Notes: generated by a model from the sequence alone, not told the origin. A stretch of DNA of 64,000 nucleotides from Selaginella moellendorffii (GCF_000143415.4 NW_003314265.1:3004559-3068558), one strand, 5' to 3'. Positions 21,786 to 33,850 are shown, counted from the stretch's first letter. Made by a program: numbers and translations.

Positions 21786-24627
21786 AAAACTGTAGGGATT
21801 AGTCTATTGGTTCAAGTAATCATTGCCGTGCTCTCTTATAAACTTTTCTTGGATTGGACTGAAGGCAGTGCAAACGCAAACTTGAGGTGTAGTTAAAGAT
21901 GAGACCGAAAAGAGAGTCATTAGGGACGAAGGATCAAACACGTAAATCATCTTCTCTTCTTAGAGAGATGATACGCAACGAGGTGTGACTCATTGCCCGT
22001 GTTCACATCATGTAATCAAGAGCCCCTACCTTGATGCATGTTGGAAATGGTCTTGTAAATGGTGAGTCATGGGATGGATAGCGGTGAAGTGCTATACCAT
22101 TTTGTCTAGGCTTGCTATTAGAAGACTTGGGTTGCAATGCTCAATTCTTTTCCGGGGAATCTAACTATTGCTCCTTGAGTAGCTTGGTGTTGGGTTAAGT
22201 TTTGAGTTTGATCGGATAGCGAGTGGCATGAGCTTGTCTGTGTTGTGAACAAAAGTTAGTGGTGTTGGGTGTTGTAAGTCTCTATCAGTGGAGTGTAGCA
22301 TTTATGTTACATTTTGTTGAGTCGAGTTGGCACTTGATACTCACATAAACCTTTGAAGTAATGACATAAGCATTGTTCATAGTGTTGCTTGATTGATGAT
22401 CAAGTCATTGTGATTTTATATCATATCCATGTGATAATGAGCAATGTGTTTACAAAGTTGCCTGGTTAAATGATGATCAACCCCAAAGTGGTTGATGGAG
22501 AAGCTAGTCTACTTGCACGAAGTAGCATTGTAGTAGCTTTGACGGGATTCTCGATAGTGGTCCATTATGCTAAACTTAAGTTGGTACGTTGTTCCTTTGA
22601 GAGTTGGCCCATAAGGTGTTGAAAAAGGGTTGTAGCATTCATTTGCTATGGCTTGTTGGTTTATCCGTTAGCACTTGGAATAGATTATTGGATGGAGAAG
22701 GTGTGTAGTTGAGGCATTGACATCGCTAACACTTGTGTTAGTGGGAATGGCATTATTATTTCGAGTGATGAGGAATTTTCCTTGAGCTTGATTTTCCATG
22801 TCATTTTTCTTGTTAGTGTTTTGGCTTCACATTGGATCTTGAAGGTAGTTGAAGAAGAGTGTTAGTGCAATGTGGATATCTGAAGTTGTGATCTTCGTGA
22901 TCAAACCTTGGATGTTCACTTTGCATTTTGCGGATGTCGGTGTTGGATGTCGGAAGAATGGGCAAAAAGATGTTCGAGGCTTAAGCATACTATGGGTCAT
23001 GAGAATTTGTGTTGAGGTGAATCTATGTGAAGTTGTTAGTAGGAGGAAGTTGGTTGAGTCTTGAAAGTTTATATTCTTAGACTGAGAGTCATTCTTTCTC
23101 TAGGATGGAAAGATTTTCCGTAAATTTTCTTAGGCTTTTCCAATGGCTGATCTACTGATCACTTTGTCCGAAAACCATTCCGTTTTCGAAAGCCAATACA
23201 AACTAGTGAAGGGGTTGGAGTTGACTTCGGTTAGCTTAGACCTTAGTAGATAGTTTGTATGATGCGGCCTGAAAGGGATGCTAACTTTTGGGGCTAAGGC
23301 AATTGAGTTGGATAGAGTCTGGAGTTAGTGTAGAAAAGTGGCCGTTGTACTTTTCTAGAAAGGTGACCCTTGTGCCTTTCTTTTGTAGCGTTATGCTTGG
23401 TGGCAGGTTGCACTTTGCATTTTGTTAGACTCTATGAGAGTAGTGAGCTCTCACTGATCTTGACTTGGTCTTGGTGGCCTTGCGCCTTGGTTGAGGATGG
23501 TGATGTCCAACTTAATTTTTTAAGGTTGAGATGTTGGTACCCATACTATAGCTTTGTCTATGAAGAGGTTGTGTACCGATATGATCCATCTCATGGTCTT
23601 CACTTTAGTTTCGTCTAAGTGTTAGTCATGCATAGTTAGCCTCTTCAAGGCATGCTCAGAGCTAGTGGCTAAATGCATTAGTGAGCTTATTGCAGTTGAG
23701 TTGGATTCGAGTGGCTATTTAGTTCGTGCTTGTCCATGAACCTTTATCTCATATCTGGGGTATTACGTTCATGTTGGACAAGTATATAATTCGATGGCGC
23801 AAGTTTAGTGTTTAGGTCTTGTGAAGGCAAGTTGAGGGGTGATTGTTAGTTGTTTTGCAATTAGTGATTGCTTATAGACTTTGTCAAGGGCTTTTGACAC
23901 TTGCTTCACTCAATGAAGATTTATCAGTGATGAGTTTACTTTACTGGATGGTGTTGCAGAGGATCATGTCATTTGACTTACATGGGTTTTCCATGTTGGC
24001 ATGTCGACTCTACCTCTGTTGATATCATTTAGTTGCATTTAGTCTGTGGTGTTGGATTTCATTGAGTCTTGGATGTGGTGATTCACTCCTTGAGAAAGTG
24101 TTATATGTACTTGAGTAATGTTGAAGGATTGGTCTTGGATACTAAGTATAGTATTTTTTACTTTGGCTAGCTTGGTTGCTAGAGAGCTTTGAGTGGTGAT
24201 TCACTCTTGCTTTCTTCTAGCTTTGTTCTAGTGTTGATGGCATTGAAGTGATGCCTTGTCATTGATATTATTAACGTTGAGATTCAAGTGAGATGAGATG
24301 TCTATCCTTAGGATTGATATTGCATTTCATTAGTCTCGATGAAAATAGTGTTGATGATTTGGCTATGGCTTTGTGTTATTGGCATTCGTGCATTTACTAG
24401 TTAACAATTGTGTTGACGTTCAAACAAGCGGAGTGGCAAGTTTGAGTTAGTTGTGTTCTAGACGAGGTTATTTAGTAGGGGTTGAGTTTTGGCTTTTCCT
24501 TGAAAAGTGATTTAATCATAGACTATGCTAACTCTACAAATGGGAGAGTTAGTGATCGATATTGGAATATTTGAATCCTTATGGGATTTTAGTTGAAATA
24601 TATCGATCATTGATGATTCTTTTTGTG
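21786..24627 (+). mobile_element. B1 internal region, second segment
   Basis: Parallels 40086-42925 in copy B2 nearly end to end. Reading frames are short and not shared with B2, so it is non-coding. It ends in TTGTG, the TSD of the Ty3 element. Confidence 0.85.
24623..24627 (+). repeat. 5-bp target-site duplication of the Ty3 element (left)
   Basis: TTGTG at 24623-24627 and 32173-32177. The empty site TTTCTTGTGCTTGTTATG is seen in copy B2 near 42920-42937. Confidence 0.95.
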
Positions 24628-25789
24628 TGTAAGGAACCAACTCGCCGAGGTGTCGTAGGCTAAAGGAACCCCGAAAGAATGACCAAAATGACAAAGAGTT
24701 CATCAGATGGGACCAAGTCGAAGATCGAGTCCAAGACTGACTCTAGGACCGAGTTCGAGATAGAGTCCGGAATCGAGTCCAAGACCGACTCGGGGACCGA
24801 GTTCGAGTCCGAGTTCGAGACCGAGTTCGAGACGGAGTCTGAGATCCGAAATCGGGTCCGAGACCGAGTCCGAGGTCGAGTCCGAGGTCAGGTCCGAGAT
24901 CGGGTCCGAGATCGAGTCCGAGATCGAGTCCGAGACCGAATCCGAAGTCGGATCCGAAATCGGGTCTGAGATCGAGCTAGAGACTAAGTCCAAATACTAA
25001 TACGGGTCAAGGGGTGAAAGCCCAAAGTGTGCGTCTCCCAGGGGGGGGGGGGGGGGGGGGGGGGCTCCCGGGGGTTCCAAAAATATATGAGGGATAGGGG
25101 GGCCCCGGAACCCTTTTTGAAGGGACTCTCCCGGGGGGCCCCCAAACTGACTTGAGGTTGGGACTGGGACCGAGGGGCCTTGGGTGGGAGTGAGCATGGA
25201 CTTGGTTGGTGCCGGAGAGGCCATCCAAGGAAGTGCTCAAGAGCAGCTCCCACTCCCGAAAGGGAAACCGATTGCGGTGCTCCCGGCTCATGTGGAGTGG
25301 TGCCCCACTTGAGTACCATGCGGGCTCATTGGTCCTCGCCCTTCCTAGGGGCTTGGCCCTTCTTTCGGGATGGAAGTGGGGGGCGAGAGGTACCCATACC
25401 GGGCCGCTAGCCCACGGTGTTTTGCCCGGGCGTCCGGAAGCAAGTGTTGCACTCAAGACTTGGGATTTAGAGGGTCCCATGATCAAGTCTTGTGGTACCA
25501 AAGGATGTTAGGAACCTGGAAGCTTGGTGTGCTTGGCTGCTTATGCTTGCGGGGAGTGTAGCCGAACCTTAAGTCCAGTCTAACCCGGGGAGGGGGATTG
25601 GGAGTGATTCGGGAATCCGTGGATGGATGGCTAACACTCCGTTGCTCGTGCAGTGAGTAGCTGAGACCAAGTAAGAGCTGGTACCATAGGCGAGAACCTT
25701 GGCAAGGGAACTTAGCAAAAGCCAAGGCGGTGTTGGACGGATAGACGAGGTAAGCTGGCAAATTGGAAAGGAAAAATTTGTGGCTTACA
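24628..25789 (+). repeat. 5' LTR of the Ty3 chromovirus
   Basis: TGTAAGGAACCAACTCG to TTGTGGCTTACA. Contains a GAGTCCGAG/GAGACCGAG minisatellite (about 24718-24990), the GTGAAAGCCCAAAG module and a run of over 20 G (25041-25063); the 3' LTR has only about seven G there. Confidence 0.95.
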
Positions 25790-25805
25790 ATTTGGTATCG
25801 GAGCC
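25790..25805 (+). other. Primer-binding site of the Ty3 element
   Basis: ATTTGGTATCGGAGCC directly after the LTR; resembles the initiator-Met tRNA primer site with A-to-G at one position, as also in element A (37530) and the TRIM-like unit (39121). Confidence 0.75.
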
Positions 25806-25848
25806 TTTATCTCAGTTCTAGCGAAGGATAGAGGTGGATTGCTGGGAG

Positions 25849-27135
25849 ATGGCAAGGGCAGGGCGTAAGCAAACCCAGGCGGAGACGGAACCTCCGCCAG
25901 AGCTGGAGCCTCCGGTCGAACAAGAGGCTATGGATGAGGAATCCTTGCATGAGGAGGACTCTAGTGAGGAAACTTCCAAACAGGAGTCCGGTGGCGAGGT
26001 TCGGTCGTCCAAGGCTCGATTGGACATGCTAGAAGGACAGTTGGCACAGACCAATGCCCTGCTGGAAACTCTCGTACGCAAGCTAAAGCGTGACGAGAGG
26101 CGGAAGAAAAAGAAAAAGACTGCGGATGCTGGCAGCGCAGAAGGTGCGGATCTTTCGGCCGGGACTGAGGCAAAACCAGACAAGGTCGAACAGACCGAAG
26201 TAGAATCAGTCCTTTAGGCAGTTCCCAAGTACAAACCAAAGCCCCCACCGGTCTTCAAGGGAGTGAACGACTATAAAGTGGTGGAGGATTGGTTTTACGA
26301 TATGGAGGACTACTTCCGAGCATTGCGATTACCGAGCTCGGAGAAGGTCCCATGTGCAAAACCATACTTGGCAGATAATGCCAAGTCTTGGTGGAGAACG
26401 ACAGAGGCCAACGAAGGACCAGTGGCCACTTGGGACATGATGAAGGCGAGGATCCGCGCAACATACGTTCCTCCGAATGCCACTCTGCATCTGAGAGATG
26501 AGCTGAGTAGGCTGAAGCAGACTAGAACCATCCAGGAATATGTGAATGGGTTCATGGCAAAGAGGATACTTGTCATGGACATGGGGGATATGGATGCGTT
26601 CCATGCCTTCATATCAGGTTTGCAAACCTGGGCTCGCGGTGAGGTGATGCGGTGGAACCCGACCAACTACAAGGAAGCGTTGGATGCGGCCATCAAGGTG
26701 CATTTCAACGATAACCTGCGAAAGGGGAACACGACGGGGTCGGGATCCACATTTAGCAAAGGGGCCAAACCAAGGGGAACGTATAGCAAGGGGAAATTCA
26801 AAAAGAGTTTCTCTAAGAATGAGTCCTCGGGGTTCCGGAAAGGCAAATCCGGTGGCCAGCGAGCGAGTACGTGGGGGAGTCAAGCGAAAAAAGACAAACC
26901 CACGGATAAGAAGGTCAAGTCGTATAGCAGCGTGGGAAACAACGTATGCTACAACTACGGCGAAGCGGGACACTTCTCGAGGGAATGTCCCTACCCGAAG
27001 AAGGCCAGAGCCAATATGGCCATCAAGTCGGGTGAAGTCCAAACTGAGGTATGTGATCCAGTCCCTAACTCAAAGTTACTCATTACACGAGCAACTTTGG
27101 TAGAGAGTCGTTCGCGACATCTACTAGCCCTCTGA
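25849..27135 (+). pseudogene. gag: gag of the Ty3 chromovirus
   Basis: ATG at 25849 (MARAGRKQTQAET). An acidic N-terminal stretch and a coiled-coil-like basic region come first, then a TAG at 26215-26217, then the capsid core (WFYDMEDYF, CAKPYLADNAKSWW) and a basic linker. The zinc knuckle reads CYNYGEAGHFSREC: the second Cys of C-x2-C-x4-H-x4-C is Tyr, a one-base change. A TGA at 27133-27135 separates gag from protease, but both are in the same frame, so gag and pol were originally one polyprotein. Gag would form the particle that packages the RNA; this copy cannot make it without suppression. Confidence 0.9.
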
Positions 27136-29722
27136 GGGAAGCTCGGAGGTAGCTTTGTTAAGATCCTTATTGACACGGGTGCTTCGGATAATTTTGTGGC
27201 TGCAGACATAGTTCGGCAAGCCGGACTAACGGTGCAGCGGCTAGGCGAACCAAGGACTATAGAGTTTGTTCAGGGTAGCCAAAGCACCGATGAGGTACTT
27301 CGACAAGCGAGAGTCGAAGTGGGGACATGGAAAGTGGACATGGATTTCACTGTCTTGGACATGGCGGGATTTGACGTGATCTTCGGAATGGATTGGTTTA
27401 ATCGGTTCGTGGTAGCCCTGCATGGACAAGGTAGGAACCTTGTGGTATTGGCGAATGCCCAAGGAAGAAGATCTAGGGTGGAGGCCCAGGATCTAAAGGT
27501 AGGGCAAAGCAAGGCCAAAGAGTCATGCTTAAACCTAGTGTCCACGAGAGGACAACTCACTAAAGGAACTAAGGCAGCCTTTTTGTGCTTACTCTCGGTG
27601 AAGAGTGACAAAAAGACAAGAACGGAAGAAGTACCTTTAGTGATCTAGCAGGTGTTGGACCAATTCCAGGATACCATGCCGGAGGAGCTACCGGCGGGGT
27701 TGCCCCCCGCACGACTGATAGAACATAAGATTGAGCTGGTCGAGGGTGCTGAGGCGGTGGTTCGTCCACCCTATCGATTGAACGAAAAAGAACTCAAGGA
27801 GCTCAAAAGCCAACTAAAGGAGTTGGTGGACAAAAGGTATGTTAGGTTGAGCAAATCACCGTATGGGGCGCCGGTGCTATTTGTGAAAAAGAAAGATGGA
27901 TCTATGCGCATGTGCATAGATTACCGGTTGCTCAACAAGTATACCAAGAAGAACAAGTACCCTTTGCCAAGGATCGAGGACCTGTTCGATAGGTTGGGAA
28001 AGGCAAAATACTTCTCGAGGATTGACCTAAGGTCAGGATACTACCAGATCAGGGTAGCTGAGGAAGATGTCGAGAAGACAACCTGTCGAACGAGGTATGG
28101 GAGCTTTGAGTTTCTGGTGATGCCCTTTGGGCTGTGCAATGCGCTGGCAACGTTTTCGGCGTTGATGAACCACATCTTTGTACCCTATCTGGATCACTTC
28201 GTGGTCGTCTATATCGACGATATCCTGATCTATAGCGAGACGCTAGAGGAGCATGCCGAACACTTGGCGAAGGTGTTTGAGAAACTAAGGGAACACAAAC
28301 TGTATGCTAAAGAGAGCAAATGTGACTTTGCTCAACAAGAGGTAAAGTTTCTCGGGCATGTGGTGGGCCAGGACGGGCTCAAGGTGGACCCGGAGAAGGT
28401 CCAAGCGATCCAGGAATGGGAGCGGCCTTCGAATGTACATGAGTTGAGGGCGTTCTTGGGGCTATGCAACTACTATCGAAAGTTTATCAGACACTATTCG
28501 AGAGTAGCCCTACCCTTAACGGACCAAACAGGAAAAGGGAAGATGGTATGGACAGCGGAATGCGAGGCGGCATTCGTCCACCTCAAAGGGAAGTTGAGGA
28601 AGGCTCCGGTGTTGGCATTACCAGATTTTGGTAAGGACTTTGAGGTAGACACGGATGCTTCGGACTTTGCGTTGGGCGCAGTTTTGAAGCAAGACAACCA
28701 TCCAGTAGCGTTCTTCTCGAAGAATTTGGACAAGGCTCAAAGGAAGTGGCCTGCCCACGAGAAGGAATTGTTTGCGGTGGTCAAGGCGCTCAAGGAGTGG
28801 CGACACTACCTTGGGAGACACTTCAAGGTTTACACGGATAATGTGGCAACGAAACACTTCTTGTCACAGCCCGACCTGAGAGGGAAACAAGGTCGGTGGG
28901 CCAATGCCTTGGCCGAGTTTGACTGCGAGATTCTGTACAAGCCTGGGAAGAGCAACATCGTGGCAGATGCGCTAAGTCGAAAAGCAAGCTTGAGGTTGGC
29001 GATATCCAGCGCAACAGCAACCTTCTGGGACGATATGCGGACAGCATATGAGAACGATGGTCTAGCACAAGAAGTGTTGTTGAGGAATCTGGAGGCGCGG
29101 GAAGCTCACCAGAGAGGTGAGCTGCCAACAGAAGAGAAAACGGGCTATGCGGAACGCAACAGACTCATTTATTACAAGCAAACGAGGGTATATGTTCCAG
29201 AAGGGGGACTAAGGAAGGTAGCCTTAGAAGAGTGTCATGACGGACCTCTTGCGGGACACGGCGGAGTGCCCAAGACGATGGGCTTACTCAAGAGGAAGTA
29301 CCATTGGCCAGATATGGCTAAGGACGTCCAAGACTATGTAAAGACATGTCCAACATGTCAGCAAGTCAAAGCTGTGACTAAGGCTAGTGGGGGCTTGTTG
29401 CAAAGCATCCCAATTCCAGATCGTCCGTGGAAATGTCTTACGATGGACTTCATCACGGGACTACCCCCAAGCGAGGGGTTCGATGCGATATTCATGGTGG
29501 TGGATCGATTTTCGAAGATGGCACATTTCATACCCACCACAACGGAAGTGGATGCGGAAGGTGTGGCGAAGCTGTTCTTTGAACAAGTGGTTAGAGTGTG
29601 GGGAAGGCCAGAAGAGATTATCTCAGATCGAGATAAGATCTTCACTAGTAGGTTCTGGAGGACCCTCCTGGAACAGTATCGCACCAAGTTGAAATTCAGC
29701 ACAGCCTATCACCCACAGACAG

Positions 29723-29769
29723 GTATGGGGTATTAAGTCAAGTTTGGTGGTCCTAACACTTCTTGACAG
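29723..29769 (+). other. 47-bp intron-like insert in the integrase coding region
   Basis: Begins GTATGGGG, contains CCTAACAC (branch-point-like) and ends TTGACAG. Exact removal joins CACCCACAGACAG to ACGGACAAACGG and restores the HPQTDGQTERVN motif normal for Ty3 integrases; retention gives a stop within about ten codons. Confidence 0.8.
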
Positions 29770-30187
29770 ACGGACAAACGGAAAGGGTGAATAGGCAGCT
29801 GGAGGATTATTTGCGATGCTATGTCTCGGGAGACCAGACCGATTGGGTAAGTCATTTGGGACTTGCGGAAATGTGTTATAACAACTCACCACATTCGAGT
29901 ATCGGGGTGAGTCCATGGGAAGTCATCAATGGGCGAGCTATTGAAGGTCCTGTGGAACTCGGCGTGGCCGAGTATTATGGAGAGTTACCCGCAGTGGAGG
30001 CATTCACGGCGGAAAGACTCAACATTTGGAATCTAGTGAGGGATTCCTTGGAACGGGCTCAACAAAGGCAAACCAAGTACGCGAACCTAAAGCACCGGGA
30101 TGTAGAGTTCCAAGCTAGGGAGAAGGTGTGGCTGAACACCAAGAACCTCAGGCTACCAAGTGGGATCAGCTGAAAGTTGACCCAAAG

Positions 30188-30239
30188 GTAAAAATGCATG
30201 TATTCCTGTAAATGAATTGATCTTGAGTTCCTTAAGCAG
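30188..30239 (+). other. 52-bp intron-like insert near the integrase C terminus
   Basis: Begins GTAAAAATGC and ends CCTTAAGCAG. Removal joins CCCAAAG to GTTCGCGGG and continues the KLTQRFAGPYEIE-type motif in frame. Confidence 0.75.
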
Positions 30240-30621
30240 GTTCGCGGGGCCTTACGAGATTGAGGCACGAATCGGTAAAGTGGCTTACCGACTCCGACTT
30301 CCTTGAGAGATGGGGAAGATGCACCCAGTGTTCCATGTGAACTTACTCAAGCCGTACTTTGAGGATCCGCTTCGCAAGGACCAAGTAAGACCTTTACTTG
30401 AGGTTATCCAAGGGGAAGAGGAATACGAAGTCGAGGCCATCCTCAATGCGCGCAAGAGCAAGCGACAAGGACGCGAGGTGAGAGAGTTCCATGTGAAGTG
30501 GAAAGGATTTCCACACTGCGAAGCAACATGGGAACCGGAGGAGAACCTAGCGAACGCGTGAGATCTAGTGGAGGAATTTCTGCAAGGCAGAACTCTATGT
30601 ACTTATGCAAAGTTCAATTAA

Positions 30622-31024
30622 AAATATCAATTTGCAAAGTTGAGCAAGTGGCATATATTGGGACCCGAAGGCGCGCCGAAGGTGAGCTAATTAGCATGGG
30701 TTAGCTAGGTCGACCAGGCATAGGGAGCTACGCCCGACTCCCTGCGGGGATGTCGAATCCGTAGACGTATTCTACGGAGGTTGGGTTCGAGTCCCAACCC
30801 CCTAGTAAAGCAAGGCTGGGTTCAAGTCCCGACCCCATACTAGGGCGTGGTGAGGGGAGGAGTATAGGGACACCTATATTCCGTTGTCATGGGCTCTTGG
30901 CCAGGGAGGCTAACTTAGGCACACCGCTAAGTGGGGGGATGCCCCCAGAGACATGGTCAACAAGTCGTAGGATAAAACGAGACGTTCGATGTGGGCATCG
31001 AACTTCTTCTATGGGTGGTGGAGT
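30622..31024 (+). other. 3' untranslated internal region of the Ty3 element
   Basis: Contains hairpin CCGTAGACGTATTCTACGG (30758-30777) and two GGTTCGAGTCC/GGTTCAAGTCC stretches that fold like tRNA T-arms (about 30781-30835). It ends in the purine-rich GGGTGGTGGAGT. The same order recurs in element A at about 60470-60620. Confidence 0.65.
31013..31024 (+). other. Polypurine tract of the Ty3 element
   Basis: GGGTGGTGGAGT immediately before the 3' LTR; the plus-strand priming site, interrupted by T residues. Confidence 0.6.
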
Positions 31025-32172
31025 TGTAAGGAACCAACTCGCCGAGGTGTCGTAGGCTAAAGGAACCCCGAAAGAATGACCAAAATGACAAAGAGTTCAT
31101 CGGATGGGACCAAGTCGAAGATCGAGTCCAAGACTGACTCTAGGACCGAGTTCGAGATAGAGTCCGGAATCGAGTCCAAGACCGACTCGGGGACCGAGTT
31201 CGAGTCCGAGTTCGAGACCGAGTTCGAGACGGAGTCTGAGATCCGAAATCGGGTCCGAGACCGAGTCCGAGGTCGAGTCCGAGGTCGGGTCCGAGATCGG
31301 GTCCGAGATCGAGTCCGAGATCGAGTCCGAGACCGAATCCGAAGTCAGATCCGAAATCGGGTCCGAGATCGAGCCAGAGACTAAGTCCAAATACTAATAC
31401 GGGTCAAGGGGTGAAAGCCTAAAGCGTGCGTCTCCCAGGCGGGGGGGGCTGCAGGGGGTTCCAAAAGTATAGTAGGGATAGTGAGGTACAGGAACCAGTT
31501 TAGAAGGGACTCTCCAGTGGGGCTCCCAAACTGACTTGAGGTTGGGATTGGGACCGAGGGGCCTTGGGTGGGAGTGAGCATGGACTTGGTTGGTGCCAAA
31601 GGGGCCATCCAAGGAAGTGCTCAAGAGCAGCTCCCACTCCCGAAAGGGAAACCGATTGCGGTGCTCCCGGCTAATGTGGAGTGGTGCCCCACTTGAGTAC
31701 CATGCGGCTCATTGGTCCTCGCCCTTCCTAGGGGCTTGGGCCTTCCTTCGGGATGGAAGTGGGGGGCGAGAGGTACCCATACCGGGCCACTAGGCCACGG
31801 TGTTTCGCCCCGGCGTCCCGAAGCAAGTGTTGCACTCAAGACTTGGGATTTAGAGGGTCCCATGATCAAGTCTTGTGGTACCAAAGGATGTTAGGAACCT
31901 GGAAGCTTGGTGTGCTTGGCTGCTTGTGCTTGCGGGGAGTGTAGCCGAACCTTAAGTCCAGTCTAACCCGGGGAGGGGGATTGGGAGTGATTTGGGAATC
32001 CGTGGATGGATGGCTAATACTCCGTTGCTCGTGCAGTGAGTAGCTGAGACCAAGTAGGAGCTAGTACCATAGGCGAGAACCTTGGCAAGGGAACTTAGCA
32101 AAAGCCAAGGCGGTGTTGGACGGATAGACGAGGTAAGCTGGCAAATTGGAAAGGAAAAATTTGTGGCTTACA
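31025..32172 (+). repeat. 3' LTR of the Ty3 chromovirus
   Basis: Matches 24628-25789 with scattered substitutions and a much shorter G-run. Ends GGCTTACA, followed by the TSD TTGTG. Confidence 0.95.
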
Positions 32173-33850
32173 TTGTGCTTGTTATGAAGTGAGTTACGTC
32201 TCGCTATGGATGGATTCATGGAGGATCATTTGGTGATCACTTGTCCAACATAGCTTCGTTATGCTTAGCTTTTGGATTGATGTAGACATGCTCTTCATTA
32301 GCTTTGCATTATGAAGTTTAGCTTATGGATGTGTTGAGGAGGATATTGTGGGTTGTACTATAATTTCTTCTTTAGCATTGAAGTTAGTTCATGCGAGACT
32401 TGTGATCATTGTTAGGAAAGACTTAGCTATAGACTTCTTCGAGCTTTTGGTTCTTTGAGTTTTATGCTCGTTGTTCCATTTGTTAGAAGTCGTTGGGGAA
32501 GGCATTTTGGCTTGTTAGCTTCGATGAAGTTAGTATTTGCATCTGGCAATCATTGGTGATGATTAATTATCATCTAAGATAGTTGATTATCCTTGTCAAG
32601 GGTTTTGCTTGGTTGTTGTTGATATAGAATGATTCGCTGCTCTTTGAGATAGTGGATTCTTTCTTAGACGATGATTATGCGTCTTTTTATTGATGGGATG
32701 ATTAATCTTTCGTGATAGTTAGTTATTCTCTTTGATAGCTTTTGGCTTTTCGCAATATCACATGTTCTTTGTGATTTGCTCTGGATTGGTCTCTTGGGAT
32801 TGAGACATCTATAGGATGTTGCTGATGCTTGTTTGAGCAACTCTAGTTCCTTGGTATTGTTGACCAGGATCTATTCAGATTGACTTTTATGATAGTTGGC
32901 ATGAATGGGTGTTTGTTGGTCTTACCGCATTCATTCTGTTCTGTTGATTATTGCTTGAGTTAGTTCTGATAGGTTGGGATGTTATTTCCTTCGGGTGATA
33001 CATTCGCGAGCATTGTGCTTGTTAGTCAATAATACTTTATGTCCTTTGAGTTATCTCTAGTAAGTTGTTGGCTTACTGTCTACTATCTTCGGTAGTTAAG
33101 TTTCATCATTGAGTTTACTTGATGATATACTTGCTATTGAATTTTGTTGGATGGTGAATCCTATGTTTACCAATTTTGATGATCTTGGTGGTTCCTGCAC
33201 TTTTATACTGGTTTATCGGATGATAACTTTTTTGGAATACTTTTGTGTTCTAATCTAAGATATATTCACTGATAATTAAGTCTCTAAGATATCATTGTTT
33301 ATGACTTTGATATTGTCCATCTATTGATCTTTGAGTTTGGGCCAGTATAGGCAGACTGGCTTCGGCACTTCGTGTGCATAGTGAAATCTCTAGTCATGGG
33401 GTAGCTACTGTCGACTGGTCACATAACCCGCCTCTCTGTCGATGTTCCTTATTCCGTTAAAAGGGCGTGACCGTGTAAACAACTCTAACTGCCTGTTTAC
33501 AGTAGTCTATCTAAACCTTACAAAAGGGTTTGGTTTCTTTGCTTAGGAGGGTTGGGGCCTCTGGCTTCTCTCTCTATGTTCCTGCGGGCAGGGGCATATC
33601 ACACTTTTGTAAGCTGGGTGACTCCCAGAGCAGCAAGGGTGGTTGACTCCATTGGTCATTTCCTTCTCGGCGACGGCCGGAAGGTGTCTGAGCTGGTAGC
33701 GCTACCGCGTTAGACAAAGAGGTTACCCTTAACTCATTTAAGTTGGTGCATTTCTCACATAGTGTGAGTACCGTGAACTTTTTCTGGAGTTGTTTCCTTG
33801 GCGGTATTCTAGACTCGAGTATGCATCGACGAGGACGTTTTTTTTTCCCT
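32173..33850 (+). mobile_element. B1 internal region, third segment
   Basis: Continues B sequence after the Ty3 TSD. It matches 42921-43755 and 43760-44047 of copy B2, which lacks about 550 bp (33000-33560) present here. Non-coding. Confidence 0.8.

Larger units (their letters stand above)
27136..30621 (+). pseudogene. pol: pol of the Ty3 chromovirus (protease, RT, RNase H, integrase, chromodomain)
   Basis: Same frame as gag. Protease active site ILIDTGASDNF near 27166-27198. TAG at 27646-27648. RT with [29 protein letters not shown] and [10 protein letters not shown] (about 27910-28235). RNase H with [11 protein letters not shown] and ends in [10 protein letters not shown] (28648-28985). 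Integrase zinc region H...H...C-x2-C (CPTCQQVK, about 29230-29370), then MDFITGLPP and ISDRDKIF. The frame is cut by two intron-like segments (29723-29769 and 30188-30239) and a TGA at 30171-30173. The C-terminal chromodomain (EYEVEAILNARKS ... FHVKWKGF ... TWEPEENL, about 30420-30545) is followed by one more TGA at 30559-30561; the last codons run to TAA at 30619-30621. Chromodomain integrases target heterochromatin. Confidence 0.95.
24628..32172 (+). mobile_element. Ty3/gypsy chromovirus, full length
   Basis: LTRs 24628-25789 and 31025-32172 with high similarity, TSD TTGTG, primer site after 25789, polypurine tract before 31025. One gag-protease-RT-RNase H-integrase-chromodomain frame broken by in-frame stops. 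It looks like the youngest large insertion here, since its LTRs still align almost end to end. Confidence 0.95.

Noticed and set aside
24679-25511. Short frames in the Ty3 LTR
   Set aside because: LTR minisatellite and G-run sequence; the same frames change between the two LTRs.
30745-30840. A genuine tRNA gene
   Set aside because: Anticodon-arm- and T-arm-like hairpins are present, but no matching acceptor stem or D-arm could be closed.
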